From assembly GCF_029836165.1 (NCBI RefSeq), contig NZ_JAOEBG010000011.1, positions 62,001 through 126,000 on the forward strand: 64,000 nucleotides of DNA, in the 5' to 3' direction. Below the pieces are notes generated by a model that saw nothing but the letters and a program-made list of their open reading frames with translations, searched no databases and was not told where the DNA came from. The position numbers and the translations under genes are program-made. Below, in pieces: positions 60,802 through 64,000 of this stretch (positions are counted from its first letter, which is position 1; every line of letters starts with the position of its first letter). Origin of the DNA: Pseudomonas sp. GD04091 (GTDB lineage: Bacteria; Pseudomonadota; Gammaproteobacteria; Pseudomonadales; Pseudomonadaceae).

Positions 60802-61743
60802 TTAGCGGAACATCGCGCTGATCGATTCTTCGTTGCTGATGCGGCGGACCGCTTCAGCGACAACCGGTGCGATATCCAGCTGACGGATACGGTCACAGGC
60901 TTGAGCAGCGGCGGACAGCGGGATGGAGTTGGTGACCACCAGCTCGTCCAGTACCGACTTCTCGATGTTCTCGATCGCACGGCCCGACAGAACCGGGTGC
61001 GTGCAGTAGGCGTAGACCTTGGCGGCGCCGTGGTCTTTCAGGGCCTTGGCCGCGTTGCACAGGGTGCCGGCGGTGTCGACCATGTCGTCTACCAGGATGC
61101 AGGTGCGTCCTTCGACGTCGCCGATGATGTGCATAACCTCGGAGTGGTTAGCCTTTTCGCGGCGTTTGTCGATGATACCCAGGTCGACACCCAGGGACTT
61201 GGCGACGGCACGGGCACGTACCACGCCACCGATGTCCGGGGAGACGATCATCAGGTTCTCGAAACGCTGGTCCTCGATGTCGTCGACCAGTACGGGCGAG
61301 CCGTAGATGTTGTCGACGGGGATATCGAAGAAACCCTGGATCTGGTCAGCGTGCAGGTCGACAGTGAGTACACGGTCGATACCCACGACAGTGAGCATGT
61401 CAGCGACGACTTTGGCGCTGATGGCTACACGTGCCGAACGCGGACGACGGTCCTGGCGGGCGTATCCGAAGTAGGGAATCACGGCGGTGATTCGCGACGC
61501 TGACGAACGGCGGAAGGCATCGGCCATCACTACCAGTTCCATCAGATTGTCGTTGGTTGGGGCACAGGTTGGCTGGATGATGAAGACGTCCTTACCACGA
61601 ACGTTTTCATTGATCTCAGCACTGATTTCGCCGTCGGAGAACTTGCCGACAGAAACATCACCCAGTGGAATGTGCAGCTGACGTACGACACGCCGAGCCA
61701 GATCGGGGTTGGCATTCCCCGTGAAGACCATCATCTTGGACAC
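60802..61743 (-). CDS. prs: Ribose-phosphate pyrophosphokinase
   Basis: The 313-residue enzyme makes PRPP from ribose-5-phosphate and ATP for nucleotide, histidine and tryptophan synthesis. It has the N-terminal [20 protein letters not shown], the ATP-binding [19 protein letters not shown] region, [22 protein letters not shown], and the PRPP loop [22 protein letters not shown] chose the GTG at 61743 (protein MSKMMVFTG); the upstream reading to 61815 runs into tRNA-Gln. It is co-directional with tRNA-Gln and ispE. Confidence 0.97.
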   Translation of the reverse strand: MSKMMVFTGNANPDLARRVVRQLHIPLGDVSVGKFSDGEISAEINENVRGKDVFIIQPTCAPTNDNLMELVVMADAFRRSSASRITAVIPYFGYARQDRRPRSARVAISAKVVADMLTVVGIDRVLTVDLHADQIQGFFDIPVDNIYGSPVLVDDIEDQRFENLMIVSPDIGGVVRARAVAKSLGVDLGIIDKRREKANHSEVMHIIGDVEGRTCILVDDMVDTAGTLCNAAKALKDHGAAKVYAYCTHPVLSGRAIENIEKSVLDELVVTNSIPLSAAAQACDRIRQLDIAPVVAEAVRRISNEESISAMFR

Positions 61744-61788
61744 GCGCAGTACCTGGAGGCTGAGGGTAACCTGGATGAGTATAAGAAA

Positions 61789-61863
61789 TGGCAGGGGCGG
61801 CTGGATTCGAACCAACGCATGGCAGGATCAAAACCTGCTGCCTTACCGCTTGGCGACGCCCCT
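61789..61863 (-). tRNA. tRNA-Gln (TTG)
   Basis: The 75-base minus-strand gene starts AGGGGCGTCGCCAAGCGGTA and has the anticodon loop TTTTGAT (anticodon TTG). The T arm is GTTCGAATC, the acceptor AGGGGCG/CGCCCCT, and GCCA ends the encoded 3' side. It lies between prs and ispE, its usual place in pseudomonads. Confidence 0.95.
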
Positions 61864-61883
61864 GTATCTGTTGCTGCGAGCTC

Positions 61884-62744
61884 TTATGAACTCGACTTCT
61901 TGATCAGACTTTGCAGCTTGCGATGCAACGTCGAAACATTGCTTCCTTTCGCCACAAACCCTGTTTGGGTCTCTGAAAGAAGGGCCAGAACTCTATCAGC
62001 TTCGGCTTTGCTTGGGAAGGCCCCAAACACACAACTTCCAGTGCCGGTCATTCGAGCTTCGGTGAATTTACCCAGAGAAATCAGCGCATTGCGAACTTCT
62101 GGATAACGTTGCTCTACTACCGGTTGGCAGTCATTTCGACTGTTTCCCTCGGGAACGGGGCGCATCTTAAGGGGGAGGGAATCACGTGTCAACTCTGGAT
62201 GCGAAAAAATTTCCGCTGTGCTGACAGACACTTGCGGCACCAGCACGACGTACCACGGTTGCTCGGGATCGACCGGGGTGAGTTGTTCGCCGACGCCCTG
62301 GGCAAAGGCGGCGTGGCCACGGACGAACACCGGTACGTCGGCACCCAGCGATAGGCCCAGGGCGGCCAGGCGATCTTCGTCCCAGTCCAGTTGCCACAGG
62401 TGTGCGAGCGCCAGCAGCGTGGTCGCCGCGTCGGAACTGCCGCCGCCGATGCCGCCGCCCATGGGCAGCACCTTGTCCAACCAGATGTCGGCGCCCAGCG
62501 CGGTTGCCGATTGCGCCTGCAGCTGGCGCGCGGCGCGGACGATCAGGTTGCTGTCGTGGGGCACGCCGTCGATTTCGGTCTGCAGGCGAATCTGGCCGTC
62601 GTCGCGCAGGGCGAAGCTCAGTTCGTCGGCGTGGTCGAGGAACTGGAACACGGTTTCCAGCTCGTGGTAACCGTCGGCGCGGCGACCTGTGATGTGCAGC
62701 CACAGATTGAGCTTGGCCGGCGCGGGCAGGGTGAGCTTGTCCAT
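61884..62744 (-). CDS. ispE: 4-diphosphocytidyl-2-C-methyl-D-erythritol kinase
   Basis: The 286-residue GHMP kinase phosphorylates CDP-methylerythritol in the MEP route to isoprenoids. It begins [30 protein letters not shown] with the substrate lysine region. The ATP-binding GHMP motif is [21 protein letters not shown], and the C-terminal motif [19 protein letters not shown] 62744 lies four bases from the lolB stop. Confidence 0.97.
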   Translation of the reverse strand: MDKLTLPAPAKLNLWLHITGRRADGYHELETVFQFLDHADELSFALRDDGQIRLQTEIDGVPHDSNLIVRAARQLQAQSATALGADIWLDKVLPMGGGIGGGSSDAATTLLALAHLWQLDWDEDRLAALGLSLGADVPVFVRGHAAFAQGVGEQLTPVDPEQPWYVVLVPQVSVSTAEIFSHPELTRDSLPLKMRPVPEGNSRNDCQPVVEQRYPEVRNALISLGKFTEARMTGTGSCVFGAFPSKAEADRVLALLSETQTGFVAKGSNVSTLHRKLQSLIKKSSS

Positions 62745-62748
62745 CGAC

Positions 62749-63366
62749 TCAGTGCCCCAGCTGGCGTGGTTGCCAGTCCTTCACCACCAGCGTTACATCG
62801 ATGTTCTCGCCGTGCAGTTTCAGGCGCTCGGGCAGCCAGTAGCCGTTCTGTTCTATGTAGCTGAGGTACTGGACCTGCCAGCCGTCCTGGGTGAGGCTGG
62901 CCAGGCGACTGTCGCCATCGAGGGTCAGCTGGCTCTTGCTGTCCGGGGCGGGCAGGCCGCGCACCCACCACACCAGGTGCGACACCGGCAGGCGCCAGCC
63001 GAGCTGCTCTTCCAGCAGGGCCTCGGGGGTCTGGGCCTCATAGCGGCCCTGGTTGGCGACTTCCAGCACCACGCCGCCGGGGCGGCCGGTCAGGCGCGCC
63101 GCCCCGCGGCCCAGCGGGCCGGCCAGGCGAATGTCGTAGTAGTCCTGGCGCTGCAGCCAGAACAGCGTGCCGCTGCCGGAGTCGCGCGGGGCGCGGATGC
63201 CGACCTTGCCGTTGATCTGCCAGCCATCGAGGTTGCCCAGCTGCTGCTTGTGCTCGCGCCACAGCTGCGGGCTGCCCTGGCCCTGAACGGCTTCCTTGCT
63301 GCCGAAGCCGGCGCAGCCGGCGAGCAGGGCGATGAGGGTGAAGGTGATGCAATGACGCAGGAACAT
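62749..63366 (-). CDS. lolB: Outer-membrane lipoprotein receptor LolB
   Basis: The 205-residue lipoprotein receives lipoproteins from LolA and inserts them in the outer membrane. A lipoprotein signal peptide ends in the lipobox LLAGC (Cys18). Conserved LolB blocks include [44 protein letters not shown] and [14 protein letters not shown]. It lies between the TPR gene (gap 3 bases) and ispE (gap 4 bases), so the three are co-translated. Confidence 0.95.
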   Translation of the reverse strand: MFLRHCITFTLIALLAGCAGFGSKEAVQGQGSPQLWREHKQQLGNLDGWQINGKVGIRAPRDSGSGTLFWLQRQDYYDIRLAGPLGRGAARLTGRPGGVVLEVANQGRYEAQTPEALLEEQLGWRLPVSHLVWWVRGLPAPDSKSQLTLDGDSRLASLTQDGWQVQYLSYIEQNGYWLPERLKLHGENIDVTLVVKDWQPRQLGH

Positions 63367-63369
63367 GAT

Positions 63370-64000
63370 TTACAGGCTCTCGGATCCGGTCAGGCGCAGC
63401 AGTGTCTTGCGCAGGATGGGGCTGTCGGCCTGGGCTTCGAAGCCCTTGGCCCAGACTTGGCGGGCTTCGCGGCGCTTGCCGTTGGCCCACAGGACTTCGC
63501 CCAGGTGGGCGGCGACTTCATGGTCGGGGAAGCGTTCGAAGGCCAGGCGCAGCTGGCGCTCGGCTTCTTCGAGGTTGCCCATGCGATAGGCGATCCAGCC
63601 CAGGCTGTCGAGCACCGCCGGGTCGTCCGGGGTGAGCTGGTGGGCCTTGTCGATCAGGGCTTTCGCTTCGGCGTAGCGGGTGGTGCGGTCGGCCAGGGTG
63701 TAGCCAAGGGCGTTGAGCGCCATGGCGTTTTCCGGCTCGCGGGCGAGGATGGCGCGCAGGTCTCTTTCCAGTTGCGCCAGGTCGTTGCGCTTCTCGGCGA
63801 GCATGGCGCGGGTGTAGAGCAGGTTGAGGTCGTCCGGGTAGCGCTTGATCGCCTGTTCCAGCACCTGGCCGGCCTGGGCCTCCTTGCCGTTGTTGCCCAG
63901 GCTCTCGGCCTCGATCAAATACAGCTGGATGGCGTAGTCGGGCTGTGCTTCGCGGGCTTCGGCGAGCAGGCGCGAGGCCTCGGCGCTACGACCATTGGCA
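63370..64000 (-). CDS. TPR-repeat protein, 5' end beyond the window
   Basis: The frame is open to the right edge; about 209 residues of the C-terminal part are visible. It is built of tetratricopeptide repeats (ANGRSAEASRLLAEAREAQPDYAIQLYL; NNGKEAQAGQVLEQAIKRYPDDLNLLYTRAMLAEKRNDLAQLERDLRAIL; LNALGYTLADRTTRYAEAKALIDKAHQLTPDDPAVLDSLGWIAYRMGNLEEAERQLRLAFERFPDHEVAAHLGEVL). The gene lies upstream of lolB in pseudomonads, where its product is a large periplasmic or membrane-linked scaffold of unknown partners. The signal peptide, if any, is outside the window. Confidence 0.85.
   Translation of the reverse strand, partial: ANGRSAEASRLLAEAREAQPDYAIQLYLIEAESLGNNGKEAQAGQVLEQAIKRYPDDLNLLYTRAMLAEKRNDLAQLERDLRAILAREPENAMALNALGYTLADRTTRYAEAKALIDKAHQLTPDDPAVLDSLGWIAYRMGNLEEAERQLRLAFERFPDHEVAAHLGEVLWANGKRREARQVWAKGFEAQADSPILRKTLLRLTGSESL

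Noticed and set aside
61743-61815. Extended N-terminus for Prs
   Set aside because: The additional codons lie in the tRNA-Gln gene and its flank; the GTG at 61743 gives the normal Prs start.

Overview
The window is a stretch of chromosome from a high-GC gammaproteobacterium of the genus Pseudomonas, most likely the P. putida group. I base this on gene order and protein sequences that I recognise (ettA-gdhA; ispB/rplU-rpmA-obgE-proB-creA; mksF-mksE-mksB; holD-rimI; ychF-pth-rplY-prs-tRNA-Gln-ispE-lolB) and on about a dozen copies of the short palindromic REP sequence typical of P. putida. No database search was possible, so the species assignment is inference. I see no rRNA, CRISPR array, insertion sequence, integrase, prophage or clear pseudogene.

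Layout. 1-9 kb: the 5' part of a membrane-bound PAS sensor, a small zinc-ribbon-like protein, the translation factor EttA, NADP glutamate dehydrogenase, a GreA/GreB-type factor and two exported proteins (DUF4105, DUF3015). 9-14 kb: a Lon-family protease with an atypical P-loop, small conserved proteins, a UPF0114 membrane protein and an FKBP-type isomerase. 14-20 kb: a small protein behind a Fur-like box, a PhnA-type zinc protein, and the housekeeping block ispB / rplU-rpmA-obgE-proB-creA. 20-26 kb: the condensin operon mksF-mksE-mksB without a fourth mksG (jetD) gene, diverging from a probable holD-rimI pair. 26-30 kb: an unrecognised exported protein, an M15-like peptidase, and a divergent LysR/LysE pair.

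30-42 kb is an iron-acquisition and cell-surface-signalling region. It has two complete sigma/anti-sigma/TonB-receptor sets (30.0-33.9 kb on plus, 38.3-42.3 kb on minus). Between them lie tRNA-Met, a solitary third fecR and two MFS transporters. Fur-box-like sequences precede several of these genes. In each set an ECF sigma factor would be held by its membrane FecR and released when the STN domain of the cognate receptor signals ferri-siderophore binding.

42-47 kb: alkylation repair (3-methyladenine glycosylase, Ada) and a large MscS-type channel. 47-52 kb: an operon for an NTF2-like protein, an NCS1 permease and an aldehyde dehydrogenase, divergent from two tandem isochorismatase-like hydrolases (the second is YcaC). 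52-58 kb: an AaeB/AaeX/AaeA-like efflux operon with a LysR regulator, a convergent MFS exporter and a cupin. 58-64 kb: the conserved minus-strand block ychF, pth, rplY, prs, tRNA-Gln, ispE, lolB and a TPR protein that runs off the right edge.

I found no convincing wholly new multi-gene system. The best leads are the solitary fecR within the iron-signalling region, the permease/dehydrogenase/hydrolase cluster of unknown substrate, the probable holD that is easily misnamed, the composite ~190-bp intergenic repeat, and the small zinc-ribbon protein with a KPA-rich tail.
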